Part shown: positions 1 through 8,631 of the stretch, piece by piece
Layout: every line of letters begins with the position of its first letter
Position numbering within the stretch: position 1 is the stretch's first letter
From: Edaphobacter flagellatus
GTDB taxonomy: Bacteria > Acidobacteriota > Terriglobia > Terriglobales > Acidobacteriaceae
NCBI RefSeq assembly: GCF_025264665.1
Contig: NZ_CP073697.1
Location: 1,364,001-1,428,000 of the forward strand
Length of the DNA stretch: 64,000 nt
Direction: 5' to 3'
Made by a program: the position numbers and the translations under genes
Notes under the pieces: model-generated
The model's database searches: none
What the model saw: the letters and a program-made list of their open reading frames with translations, nothing else
What the model was told of the DNA's origin: nothing

Positions 1-2114
1 ATATTGGCAAAAAGTTGTGCGCGATCAGGGGTAACGACCGTCAGCTCGCTGACCCCGGGCGCATAACGGAAATCAAGTTGTACGCGGTCTGCATCCAGCT
101 GCTGCGACATGCGGAAATGCGTGCGAATCTGCTCTGGCGCACGCGTAAGAACATAACGCTCGGGGAAGCCTTCGAGGAAGTCTGCAACGGCAGCTCTCTG
201 GTTTGGGAGTAACGCGGCGACACGATCTACCAGTTCGCGCGCCTCTTGTCCGCCTACGCGGTCATCATCGACGCTGCGGTCGAGATAGTTCGCCGTTGCG
301 ATGTAGAGACGCCACAGATTCTCTGCCTTCCACGGAGTCAGCGCGTCAGGATGAACGGCGTTGATATCGGAGTAGGTAAAAAGGGTGAGCATACGCAGCA
401 GCTCGGGCGTCTGCACCTTGCCGGCAAAGGCACGTACCGTCTCGGCGTCGAAGATGTCGCGACGCAGTGTGGAGGACATCTCCAGATGCAGCGCGATCAG
501 GTTGGTCACAAGATCGCTCTCGTAGGGATCGAGCTCCAGCCGAGCAAGAACGCTTTGCGCAAGACGTGCGCTCTCCTGTGCATGATCGCCAGTGCTGCGG
601 CCTTTGCCTGTATCGTGCAGAAGAGCCATCAGGTAAAGGACTGCGGGATGCGGCAACTCACGCAGCAGCGCGCCAACCCTCGATGCCCACTCACCACGGT
701 GGCCAGTCTCCGGTCTGGTCGCACTATTGAGATTGTGCAATGTATCGATCAGCACAAAGGTGTGTTCGTCAACGGTGTAGCGATGGTAGGCATCGCGAAT
801 GACCAACGCATCGATGCCGTGGAATTCGGGGATGATGAGCTCGAGGATGCCGAGGACATGCATTGTGCGCAAGGCATCGCCTGCATATTGGCCAATCAGG
901 ATTCGCTGCAGCTGTTGCCAGAGCGCAGGACCTTCTTCGAGATTGGCTGAAAGCTGTCCAATAGCCTGGGCAAGCCTGTCCTCAGTTTCGCGGGCGAGCC
1001 TGGCCCCGGATTGCGCCATCGCGCCGAAGATACCGAGGACGATCTCCGGATCTTGAGCAGGATCATCCGATGTGGAAGGATTGAGCACGATGCGGCCACG
1101 TTCGATATGGAAGCCGTGGAAAGGATCGGATTTGCTCTCGCGCCGGAAGCTCAGCTTCCTTGAAGCGCTCTTCTGCGGAGGCAGGTCCTCGATCTTCCTG
1201 GTCAAAGAGCGCTCAACAATGCGCGCATAACGGAAATAAGCACGCATCCAGTACGCTGCATCGATCGTGACGCCCTCATTGTGCTGCAACCCGATGGCAG
1301 CTCTTGCTGCTGCATCCTGCGCCTGCCAGTCGAGTGTGTTGTCGTCGCGGTCGTGTCGATAATGCAGAAAGCAGCGGACCAGACGCAGGAACTCCACGGC
1401 TAGCCGAAACTCCGCCTCGTTGTGGTGTGGCTCACTCAGCGATGGATCGAGCGTAGCCAGCCATCCGCAGACATGAACATCACGCAAACCACCGGGGCAG
1501 TCTTTGATATTGGGCTCGAGATGGAAGAGCGTATCGCCATACTTCGCATGACGCTCGCGCGTTAGCTCCAGGAGGCGCGACAGAATAGATTTCCTGTCAC
1601 GCTCGATCATTTTAGGGACTGTCTCTCCTGCCAGCCTGGCATAGAGATCAGCGTCTCCGGCAAGAAAACGATGGTCCATCAGCGAGAGGGTGAACTCGGC
1701 ATTGTCGGCGGAAAATCGCTCGCACTCGGCTAACTTTCGAGTCGCAGGCGAGACACGGATGCCACAGTCCCACATATCCTGTCCGATACGCCGAATGGTT
1801 CCTTTTACGTCTTTTTCCTGCACACGAGAATCGAGCAGAAAAAGCAGATCGACGTCAGAGTAGGGGAAGAGCTCCTTGCGACCATATCCTCCAATTGCAA
1901 GGATGGAAACACCTTTAGCGATGCCACGATCAGCTGCCAGTGCGAGCTGCCAGAGGGCGGTGACCAATGCGTCCGTGGCTACAGTACGTGCGGCAAGCGT
2001 AGCCGAACCCGACGCTCCAGCCTCGAAGGCGCCACGGATCTCGAGCATCCTTCGCTGATACTGGCGCTGGTGTTCTGCGCGCAACTCGATGCCTTTGGAC
2101 TCGTCCGACTGCAT
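1..2114 (-). CDS. glnD: Bifunctional PII uridylyltransferase/uridylyl-removing enzyme GlnD (3' end outside window)
   Basis: Modifies and demodifies PII (GlnB) according to glutamine level, the primary cytoplasmic nitrogen sensor. About 704 codons are present. The nucleotidyltransferase signature GGYGRKELFPYSDVDLL lies near residues 74-92. An HD-phosphohydrolase motif (LLHDTGKG) lies near residue 500. The frame reaches the window edge inside the first ACT domain (ELTVVTPDRAQLFAN near residue 690), so the second ACT domain and stop are missing. The ATG at 2114 is preceded by GGGAGAAGA, a good ribosome site. It is the last gene of amtB-glnB-glnD, 56 bp after glnB, so it sits next to its own substrate. 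The whole 2.1 kb frame is open with all family blocks in order; nothing looks degenerate. Confidence 0.95.
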   Translation of the reverse strand, partial: MQSDESKGIELRAEHQRQYQRRMLEIRGAFEAGASGSATLAARTVATDALVTALWQLALAADRGIAKGVSILAIGGYGRKELFPYSDVDLLFLLDSRVQEKDVKGTIRRIGQDMWDCGIRVSPATRKLAECERFSADNAEFTLSLMDHRFLAGDADLYARLAGETVPKMIERDRKSILSRLLELTRERHAKYGDTLFHLEPNIKDCPGGLRDVHVCGWLATLDPSLSEPHHNEAEFRLAVEFLRLVRCFLHYRHDRDDNTLDWQAQDAAARAAIGLQHNEGVTIDAAYWMRAYFRYARIVERSLTRKIEDLPPQKSASRKLSFRRESKSDPFHGFHIERGRIVLNPSTSDDPAQDPEIVLGIFGAMAQSGARLARETEDRLAQAIGQLSANLEEGPALWQQLQRILIGQYAGDALRTMHVLGILELIIPEFHGIDALVIRDAYHRYTVDEHTFVLIDTLHNLNSATRPETGHRGEWASRVGALLRELPHPAVLYLMALLHDTGKGRSTGDHAQESARLAQSVLARLELDPYESDLVTNLIALHLEMSSTLRRDIFDAETVRAFAGKVQTPELLRMLTLFTYSDINAVHPDALTPWKAENLWRLYIATANYLDRSVDDDRVGGQEARELVDRVAALLPNQRAAVADFLEGFPERYVLTRAPEQIRTHFRMSQQLDADRVQLDFRYAPGVSELTVVTPDRAQLFAN

Positions 2115-2170
2115 CTTCTTCTCCCGAGCCTTCAGCTTACCCTGATGCGAGAAAGCGCACGTACTGCTGT

Positions 2171-2530
<360 letters not shown>

Positions 2531-2544
2531 TCACGCTTATGAGT

Positions 2545-3966
2545 TTAGTGCGCCCAATCGTAGCCTTCTTCGCCATGCTGAGACAGGTCCAGACCGTCGC
2601 GCTCTTCATCCTCACTCACCCTAAGGCCCAGCGTCTTGTCGACGACGAACAAAATGATGAGCGTACCCACAATCGAAATACTCCAGGCAAGAGCAACACC
2701 GATGATCTGGTTCAACACCTGATGTCCGTTGCCCTCGAACAGGCCGGTTGCCTTGCCTGCGCCAAAAATGGGGTTAATCGTGCTGTTGGCAAAAAAGCCC
2801 GTCAGCACAGCACCCAGGGTTCCGCCTGCACCGTGAACGCCGAAGGCATCCAGTGAGTCGTCGTAGCCGAAGAGAGCCTTCACCTTGACGACCATCAGAT
2901 AACAGAAGACACCAGCAATCAGGCCGATCCAGATAGCCGAGATGGGGGTAACGAAACCGGCCGCAGGAGTAATCGCCACCAGGCCGGCAACAGCGCCAGA
3001 GATAGCTCCCAGAGCCGAAACCTTGCCCTGACGAATCCATTCAGCACCACTCCAGCCGATAGCCGCAGCGGCGGCACCGAAATGAGTCGCGACGAAGGCT
3101 GAGGTGGCAAGGGTTCCAGCAGCCAATGCCGAGCCAGCATTGAAGCCGAACCAGCCCACCCAGAGCAGGCAGGCGCCAATGAAGCTAAGAACGACGGAGT
3201 GCGGCGGCATTGGCTCCTTGGGGTAACCCAGACGCTTTCCAAGATAGATTGCCGTTACCAGCGCCGAGACACCCGAAGTGACATGAACCACCGTGCCGCC
3301 AGCAAAATCCAGGCATGGAATGCGTCCGCCCATTGCCGCGTTGAGGAGGCCACCCTTGCCCCAGACCATATGGGCCATCGGGCCATAGATGAACAGCGAC
3401 CACAGCACCATGAAGGCCAGCATCGCCGAGAACTTCATACGTTCGGCAAAGGCACCGGAGATCAGTGCAGGCGTGATAATAGCGAACATCAACTGGTAGA
3501 CCATGAAGGTCTGCGAAGGGATGGTCGGTGCGTAGACATCCGGCGTCAGCCCTACACCGCGAAGAAAAATGTTATGGAAGCCACCGATGAAGGCATTGCC
3601 ATCACCAAAAGCCAACGAATAGAGCACCACGGCCCATAAGACCGTAATGACCGCCATCATGGCAAAGGTCTGCATCATGGTGCCGAGGACATTCTTTTTG
3701 CGCACAAGGCCGCCATAAAAGAGCGCAAGACCGGGGCCGCTCATCATCAGCACCAGCGCCGACGAGACAAGCATCCACGCATTGTCTCCCGAGGTCTGAG
3801 CCGCAGCGATGGCATCTTTATTCGCGGCCGCCTGTTTCTCGAGCGCTGCGATACGGTCGGTCTGGCTTGCAGTCTGAGCCTCAGCAAGCTGTCCGGACAG
3901 CAGTGGGCCTGCAACAAACATCGTCAGCAAAAGCCCCAAAAACACCTTCACTACGGCAACACGCAT
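2545..3966 (-). CDS. amtB: Ammonium transporter AmtB with cleavable signal peptide
   Basis: Inner-membrane ammonium channel of the Amt/Rh family, about 473 residues. An N-terminal signal sequence (VFLGLLLTMFVAGPLL) precedes a short alanine/lysine-rich region and then eleven predicted membrane segments. The two pore regions carry the Amt signatures DFAGGTVVHVTSG and DAFGVHGAGGTLGA, each with the conserved pore His. The ATG at 3966 is chosen because AGGTGA sits 8 bases upstream; in-frame GTG 3978 and ATG 3975 overlap that ribosome site and are less likely. It is first in the amtB-glnB-glnD operon, so it is probably induced under nitrogen limitation and blocked by the PII encoded next to it. An inverted repeat at 4023-4038 lies upstream. 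Confidence 0.95.
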   Translation of the reverse strand: MRVAVVKVFLGLLLTMFVAGPLLSGQLAEAQTASQTDRIAALEKQAAANKDAIAAAQTSGDNAWMLVSSALVLMMSGPGLALFYGGLVRKKNVLGTMMQTFAMMAVITVLWAVVLYSLAFGDGNAFIGGFHNIFLRGVGLTPDVYAPTIPSQTFMVYQLMFAIITPALISGAFAERMKFSAMLAFMVLWSLFIYGPMAHMVWGKGGLLNAAMGGRIPCLDFAGGTVVHVTSGVSALVTAIYLGKRLGYPKEPMPPHSVVLSFIGACLLWVGWFGFNAGSALAAGTLATSAFVATHFGAAAAAIGWSGAEWIRQGKVSALGAISGAVAGLVAITPAAGFVTPISAIWIGLIAGVFCYLMVVKVKALFGYDDSLDAFGVHGAGGTLGAVLTGFFANSTINPIFGAGKATGLFEGNGHQVLNQIIGVALAWSISIVGTLIILFVVDKTLGLRVSEDEERDGLDLSQHGEEGYDWAH

Positions 3967-4022
3967 GGGTTCCATCACCTGCCTGAAAGATTCTTGAAAC
4001 GCGAAGAAGAGATACCATTGCC

Positions 4023-4038
4023 TGTCATCCAGATGACA
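4023..4038. promoter_or_regulatory. Inverted repeat upstream of amtB, candidate operator
   Basis: TGTCATC and GATGACA flank a 2-base centre (CA), a perfect 7-bp inverted repeat 57 bases before the amtB start. Size and position suit a dimeric regulator. No sigma-54 -24/-12 element was found nearby. Which protein binds is unknown. Confidence 0.4.
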
Positions 4039-4187
4039 TCATGATCACCGGAGAGCGTTCGGTACACTTCGCTGCAGCATGGGAGCGAAGCCTCGGTTGG
4101 TTCGTTGAGTAATTTTAAATTTACACAAGCACTGGCGCTTCTCAAAGCAGGAATTTCACCTCAAGCAGAAGAGCCGATATTTCTCGA

Positions 4188-4466
4188 CTACTGCCTGGAG
4201 AGAAGCTCAGCCGCGATCCTCTCCCACTCAGCGGCGATGTCGTCCTTCGCCACGGCTCTGCCCGCCTGCCTATACCAGTAAGCAGCGTTACCGAGGTCGC
4301 CTTCTTTACGATGCAGGTAGGCGTGGACCCACGCCGCATCTCTTCCCTGCACATCCTGGGCGATCTCATGCGCGCGATTCCAGTCTCCTTTTGCATCCCA
4401 CCACAAAGCGAGCAGGAGACCACTGAGATGGTCTGCCGGCATGGCACGAAACTCGGCAATCGTCAT
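4188..4466 (-). CDS. Small conserved helical protein of unknown function
   Basis: A 92-residue cytoplasmic protein with no signal peptide or membrane segment. It is rich in Ala, Trp, Glu and Arg and probably all-helical: the stretch WVHAYLHRKEGDLGNAAYWY resembles a single TPR or SEL1-like helical pair, but this is only a resemblance. The ATG at 4466 is picked because GGGAGGAA lies 4 bases upstream; longer in-frame starts up to 4616 run into the upstream esterase and lack a ribosome site. It begins 10 bases after the esterase stop on the same strand, so the two are probably co-transcribed. No function is assigned. Confidence 0.75.
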   Translation of the reverse strand: MTIAEFRAMPADHLSGLLLALWWDAKGDWNRAHEIAQDVQGRDAAWVHAYLHRKEGDLGNAAYWYRQAGRAVAKDDIAAEWERIAAELLSRQ

Positions 4467-4476
4467 AACTTCCTCC

Positions 4477-5379
4477 CTATGGAGTTGCTGCGGCATATCC
4501 GCGCTCGCGCATCCACTTAATGACCAGATCAGGCCAGATGCTGAGCGCAGGATTCGCCGTGGCCAATCCTGCACCATGCGCTCCGTGCTGAAAGAGATGC
4601 ATCTCGGCTGGAACACCAGCCTTCACCAGCGCCTCATAGAACATGACGCTGTTCGCAACAGGAACGACCGGGTCATCGGTCGTCGCGAAAAGGAAAGTGG
4701 GTGGCGTATCGGCAGTAACTCGTGTCTCTGCGGAAAGAGACTTCACCAGAGCAGGATCGGGGTTGTCCCCCAAAAGATATTTTCTCGATCCAGTGTGAGC
4801 CGAAGGGTCCATCAACGTGATGACCGGATATGCGAGAACGAGGAACTCCGGGCGGCTACTCTCACGCTCTATCGGATCGGCAGCCTCCGGCGTGCCTGCA
4901 TCAAACTGCGTTCCTGCAGTCGCCGTCAGGTGACCTCCGGCAGAGAAGCCCCACATCCCGAGGCGCTCTTTCTCGATGCCGAACTCAGCGGCATGAGCTC
5001 GCACATACCGGATCGCCCGCTGTGCGTCACCAAGCTCAATCGGGTGGTGGTATCGAGGTCCTAGCCTGTACCTCAGGACGAAAGCAGCTACTCCGCGTTG
5101 GTTCAACCAGCGAGCAAACGCGTAGCCTTCTTTGTCGATAGCAAGGTCGTGATATCCCCCACCAGGGACGACAACCACTCCGGTCCGGGTTGTGTTTGGC
5201 ACTATTGGCAGAAAGACCGTAATCGCTGGCTTATCTGCTTCTGTATCCCCCAGGGCTCCGGGCGCACCCGATGGCCACAAAAGCGTAGCTGGTGGAATCG
5301 TCGCATCCTTAGGCTGCTGCGCGAAGCAGGGCCCCGCAATCAAAATCCAGCCGAGAACAACCGTTGCAGTCAATCGCAA
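4477..5379 (-). CDS. Secreted alpha/beta-hydrolase, esterase/acetyl-xylan-esterase-like
   Basis: A 300-residue protein beginning with a signal peptide (TATVVLGWILIAGPCFAQ), hence periplasmic or secreted. The alpha/beta-hydrolase fold is shown by an oxyanion strand VVVVPGGGYHDLA, the nucleophile elbow GFSAGGH (Ser nucleophile), an acid-loop candidate TTDDPVVP and the catalytic-His region HGAHGAGLA. The order and spacing match BD-FAE/esterase-lipase family members acting on acetylated sugars or small esters. The substrate cannot be read from sequence. It is followed 10 bases later by the small helical gene at 4188. Divergent from gmhA across about 145 bp. Confidence 0.85.
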   Translation of the reverse strand: MRLTATVVLGWILIAGPCFAQQPKDATIPPATLLWPSGAPGALGDTEADKPAITVFLPIVPNTTRTGVVVVPGGGYHDLAIDKEGYAFARWLNQRGVAAFVLRYRLGPRYHHPIELGDAQRAIRYVRAHAAEFGIEKERLGMWGFSAGGHLTATAGTQFDAGTPEAADPIERESSRPEFLVLAYPVITLMDPSAHTGSRKYLLGDNPDPALVKSLSAETRVTADTPPTFLFATTDDPVVPVANSVMFYEALVKAGVPAEMHLFQHGAHGAGLATANPALSIWPDLVIKWMRERGYAAATP

Positions 5380-5524
5380 ATGAATCCCTCCACCACCGTC
5401 ACACCCCTACTGTAAATAATTCATGTCAAACCACTACATCGGACTGCCAAACAGACCTCGCTTATAGATTTCTGCGGTGCAATCCCTTAGGCTTAACGGG
5501 AGATTGCCTTCCCCCGGAGTTCTG

Positions 5525-6118
5525 ATGAAGCATCTGGTACAGAAACAGCTTGCACAATCTATCGGCACCATGCAGGCTACGCTTGCCGATCTTCATATTG
5601 CCGACACAATTTCAAAGATTGCAGAGTTGACGGCGAATGCCATGCTGGCTGGCCGCAAGCTGATGGTTGCCGGTAACGGAGGTTCCGCCGCGGATGCTCA
5701 GCATCTGGTGGCGGAGTTTGTTGTTCGACTCAGGGCGAACCGTCCTGCACTGCGTGCCGTGGCGCTTACGACAGATACATCGATCATTACTGCGGGCGGA
5801 AATGATTTTGGCTTCGACTGCATCTTTGCGAGGCAGATTGAAGCGCTTGGGCAACCGGGCGATATCTTCCTGGGCATTTCGACTTCAGGCAATTCGAAGA
5901 ACATTCTGCAGGCGATTCAGCAGGCCAAGTCGATGAACATCACGACCATTGGTTTTACGGGAAATGGTGGCGGGCAGATGAAGGCGCTCTGCGATCACAA
6001 CGTCATCATCCCATCCGATGTCACGATGAATATTCAGGAGTGCCACCTGGCACTGGAGCACATCTTCTGCATGGCCGTGGAACGCTTCTACTTTGGCAAG
6101 GATATCGACGCAGAGTAG
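5525..6118 (+). CDS. gmhA: SIS-domain phosphoheptose isomerase GmhA (sedoheptulose-7-phosphate isomerase)
   Basis: Converts sedoheptulose 7-phosphate to D-glycero-D-manno-heptose 7-phosphate, the first step of ADP-heptose synthesis for LPS core. It is 197 residues, normal for GmhA. SIS-domain sugar-phosphate motifs are present: AGNGGSAADAQHLVAEFV, ALTTDTS, GISTSGNS and a helix with IQECHLALEHI bearing the metal/catalytic Glu and His. The start at 5525 has GGAG 6 bases upstream; an upstream in-frame start at 5477 would add 16 non-conserved residues. DiaA, a related SIS protein of replication initiation, is the main alternative, but these motifs favour GmhA. No other heptose genes are in the window. 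Confidence 0.85.
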   Translation: MKHLVQKQLAQSIGTMQATLADLHIADTISKIAELTANAMLAGRKLMVAGNGGSAADAQHLVAEFVVRLRANRPALRAVALTTDTSIITAGGNDFGFDCIFARQIEALGQPGDIFLGISTSGNSKNILQAIQQAKSMNITTIGFTGNGGGQMKALCDHNVIIPSDVTMNIQECHLALEHIFCMAVERFYFGKDIDAE

Positions 6119-6124
6119 ACCGCC

Positions 6125-6412
6125 TCAGCTCTCGAAATCGACCTCGAGCGGCTCGATCAGCGGCATCAACCAGGAGAGCAGCTTCTGGTGAATCGGATGG
6201 TCGTTGTAGGCCTCATAGGCGGCACGATCTGCGAACTGCATCACGCCTCCCAACTCGTATCCCTGCGAACGAGGCGAGATATTGACGCCTACCGCCGTCT
6301 CCATGAGGCCAGGAATCTCACTCTGCAGAGCGCGAATCTCTTCAATCGCCTGCTGCTTTTGATCAGCTGTAACATCGGGCTTCCAGCGAAAAGCAAACAT
6401 GTGGATGATCAT
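6125..6412 (-). CDS. Stress-responsive A/B-barrel (Dabb) domain protein
   Basis: A 95-residue protein starting MIIHMFAFRWKP and containing the Dabb dimeric ferredoxin-like pattern: N-terminal strand with histidine, a helix IEEIRALQSEIPG, a second strand VGVNISPRSQGYELG and a HPIHQKL segment near the end. Proteins of this fold form dimeric alpha-beta barrels; most bacterial ones have no assigned reaction. The start at 6412 removes a 45-residue non-conserved extension that would overlap the divergent redoxin gene. It converges with gmhA with only 6 bases between the stops. Confidence 0.8.
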   Translation of the reverse strand: MIIHMFAFRWKPDVTADQKQQAIEEIRALQSEIPGLMETAVGVNISPRSQGYELGGVMQFADRAAYEAYNDHPIHQKLLSWLMPLIEPLEVDFES

Positions 6413-6467
6413 GCAGTCAGTGTAACGATCTCCGCATAGAATAGGTGGAGCAAACCGGAGAGTCCGT

Positions 6468-7040
6468 ATGTCGAGAACACAGTCGATGATGGTTGAACTG
6501 GGGACTGTCGCTCCACCATTCGAGCTGCAGGACGTGGTGACAGGCAAGGCAGTCGGACGTGACGATGTGGCCGCGGGTCACAAGGGACTGCTGGTTATGT
6601 TCATCTGCGTGCACTGTCCTTATGTGAAGCATGTAGAAGAAGAGCTGGCCCGTATCGGCCGCGATTATGAAAAGACAATTGGCATTGTCGCAATCTCGTC
6701 GAACGACATTGCCAGCTATCCGGATGATTCCCCTGAAGAGATGAAGAAGCAGGCCGAGAGACTAGGCTTCCGATTCCCTTACCTCTATGACGAGACGCAG
6801 GAGGTTGCGCGCGAATACGACGCCGCATGTACACCTGACCTGTTTCTATTCGATGGCGAGATGAAGCTGGTCTATCGCGGACAGCTTGACGACAGCCGCC
6901 CCCGCCGTAAAGATTTCGGCAACGACCTTCCCGTGACCGGCAAGGATCTGCGTGCTGCACTGGATGCTGTCATTGCTGGAAAACGACCTGACATAAATCA
7001 GAAATTTGCCGTAGGATGCAACATCAAGTGGAAGGAGTAG
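6468..7040 (+). CDS. Thioredoxin-fold redoxin (AhpC/TSA-like) protein
   Basis: A 190-residue cytoplasmic protein without signal peptide. It has the redoxin layout: strand APPFELQDV, core strand GLLVMFICVHCPYVKH with a CVHC dicysteine at the helix start, a segment VAISSNDIASYPDDSPEEM, the cis-Pro region CTPDLFLFD, and a C-terminal Cys (VGCNIKW). This matches the widespread thioredoxin-family/peroxiredoxin-like group; thiol reduction or peroxide removal is likely, but substrate and partner are unknown. GGAGA lies upstream of ATG 6468. It is followed 8 bases later by carbonic anhydrase, and so is probably the first gene of a three-gene operon. Confidence 0.85.
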   Translation: MSRTQSMMVELGTVAPPFELQDVVTGKAVGRDDVAAGHKGLLVMFICVHCPYVKHVEEELARIGRDYEKTIGIVAISSNDIASYPDDSPEEMKKQAERLGFRFPYLYDETQEVAREYDAACTPDLFLFDGEMKLVYRGQLDDSRPRRKDFGNDLPVTGKDLRAALDAVIAGKRPDINQKFAVGCNIKWKE

Positions 7041-7048
7041 CAGAGCTC

Positions 7049-7699
7049 ATGGACGGTGTACTTAATAAATTGAAACTGGGCATCCTCAAGTTCCAGAGCG
7101 ATATCTATCCAGAGCAGGCGCAGACGTATCGCAAAGCAGCAAGCGAGCCGCAGCGGCCTGCTGCCTTGATCGTCACCTGCGCCGATTCGCGCATCGACCC
7201 CGAACTGATTACGGACTCAGGCCCAGGAGAATTGTTCGTAACACGCAACATCGGCAACCTTGTACCCGCCTATGGGGAGATGATGGGCGGCGTCAGCGCG
7301 GTCATCGAGTACGCCGTCAGCGCCCTCAAGGTAAAACACATTGCCATCTGCGGCCATAGCGACTGCGGCGCCATGAAAGCTTTGCTGAATCCGGAGAGCC
7401 TGGAATCCATGTCTACCGTAAAGCGCTGGATGCGAAATGCCGAAGCAGCGCTCAGCGTCGCCAGCTCATTGTCGGACAAAGATGACAAGCCGAGCGAACG
7501 CCTGCGAAAGCTGACCGAAGAAAATGTTCTGCTGCAGGTCCAGCACCTGCGCACACATCCTTCTGTCGCCGGAGCCGTCGCGCGCGCAGAGCTTACGCTT
7601 TCCGGCTGGGTCTATGACATTGGCACCGGACAGGTCCGTATCTCTGAAAATGGAGATAGAACTTTCCACCCTGTCGCACAAAAAGGCACAGCTCGATGA
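7049..7699 (+). CDS. Beta-class carbonic anhydrase
   Basis: Interconverts CO2 and bicarbonate. The 216-residue product contains the zinc-binding set of beta carbonic anhydrases: Cys in TCADSRID (with the Asp-Arg dyad) and His plus Cys in CGHSDCGAMKAL, with the conserved segment VTRNIGNLVP between them. No signal peptide, so cytoplasmic. The start at 7049 follows the redoxin stop by 8 bases with GGAAGGAG upstream; the in-frame ATG at 7016 would overlap the redoxin gene. The stop overlaps the start of a bestrophin gene (ATGA at 7696-7699), which implies translational coupling and a shared role in bicarbonate handling. Confidence 0.93.
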   Translation: MDGVLNKLKLGILKFQSDIYPEQAQTYRKAASEPQRPAALIVTCADSRIDPELITDSGPGELFVTRNIGNLVPAYGEMMGGVSAVIEYAVSALKVKHIAICGHSDCGAMKALLNPESLESMSTVKRWMRNAEAALSVASSLSDKDDKPSERLRKLTEENVLLQVQHLRTHPSVAGAVARAELTLSGWVYDIGTGQVRISENGDRTFHPVAQKGTAR

Positions 7700-8613
7700 T
7701 TGCGCCGCAACACCGGCAGCTGGTCCTGAATACGTTGCGCTATGTAGGCTGGCCTCTCCTGGTACTTCTGATCTACGACATTGCAGTTGTGATCGCGTAC
7801 AAGGAAGGCTATCTCCACTGGGCAGCGTTGAACCAGATTCCCGTATCCCTGCTGGGTTCAGTCATCAGCATCCTGGTCGCGTTTCGCAATACGACATCCT
7901 ATGCCCGCTGGTGGGAAGCCCGCACACTATGGGGTTCGATTGTGAACAACTCCAGAAGCTGGGGGCGTCAGGTCACGACGGTGCTCCGTTCGCCCGCCGG
8001 ACAAGACTCCGTAGAGCTGCGCCAGTTGCAGCAGCGAATGGTTTACTACCAGATTGCGTGGGTCCACGCGCTACGGGCGCACCTGAGACGGACCGACCCC
8101 TGGGAAGATCTCACAGCGTTTCTGTCCGAGGAAGAACTGGCCAGCCTCAGGCAGGAAAAGAATGTACCCGTGGCGATTCAGCAACGCCAGAGCATTGTTT
8201 TGCGCGATGTTCTCGATCGTGGCCTGATCGATGCTCTGCAATGGCGCGCTATGGACGAGAGTCTGAACGATCTTGTGGATGCACAGGGCGGCGCAGAACG
8301 CATTAAAAACACGCCGATGCCGCGTCAATACGACTACCTGCCGCAGTTGTGCGTACAGATCTTCTGCATCCTGCTGCCGCTGGCTATGGGAGCCAGCATG
8401 GGATGGTTTACACCGCTAGGCTCAGCGCTGGTCGGCTTTATCTTCCTGACTCTCGACAAAATTGGCCGCGACCTCGAAGATCCATTCGACAACACAGTCC
8501 ACGATATTCCGCTCACATCGATCACGCGGACGATCGAGATCAACCTGCGGCAGATGCTAGGCGAAACCAATCTTCCAGAGGCTGTTGTGCCAGTTCGGAA
8601 TGTCCTCTGGTAA
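7696..8613 (+). CDS. Bestrophin-family anion channel
   Basis: A 305-residue inner-membrane protein with hydrophobic segments near residues 15-35 and 45-62 and a second pair around 225-262. Family signatures are LLGSVISILVAFR, TTSYARWWEARTLWGSIVN and PLAMGASMGWF. C-terminal DLEDPFDNTVHDIPL is the usual bacterial bestrophin tail. Bestrophins form pentameric anion channels, several of which pass chloride or bicarbonate. Its ATG overlaps the carbonic anhydrase stop by 4 bases. From that pairing I infer bicarbonate movement linked to CO2 hydration; the selectivity itself is not visible in the sequence. Confidence 0.88.
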   Translation: MIAPQHRQLVLNTLRYVGWPLLVLLIYDIAVVIAYKEGYLHWAALNQIPVSLLGSVISILVAFRNTTSYARWWEARTLWGSIVNNSRSWGRQVTTVLRSPAGQDSVELRQLQQRMVYYQIAWVHALRAHLRRTDPWEDLTAFLSEEELASLRQEKNVPVAIQQRQSIVLRDVLDRGLIDALQWRAMDESLNDLVDAQGGAERIKNTPMPRQYDYLPQLCVQIFCILLPLAMGASMGWFTPLGSALVGFIFLTLDKIGRDLEDPFDNTVHDIPLTSITRTIEINLRQMLGETNLPEAVVPVRNVLW

Positions 8614-8631
8614 ATCGGTAGATAGAGCCGA

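Noticed and set aside
246..950. A 234-residue plus-strand open frame
   Set aside because: Antisense to glnD, where HD and ACT motifs are in frame on the other strand.
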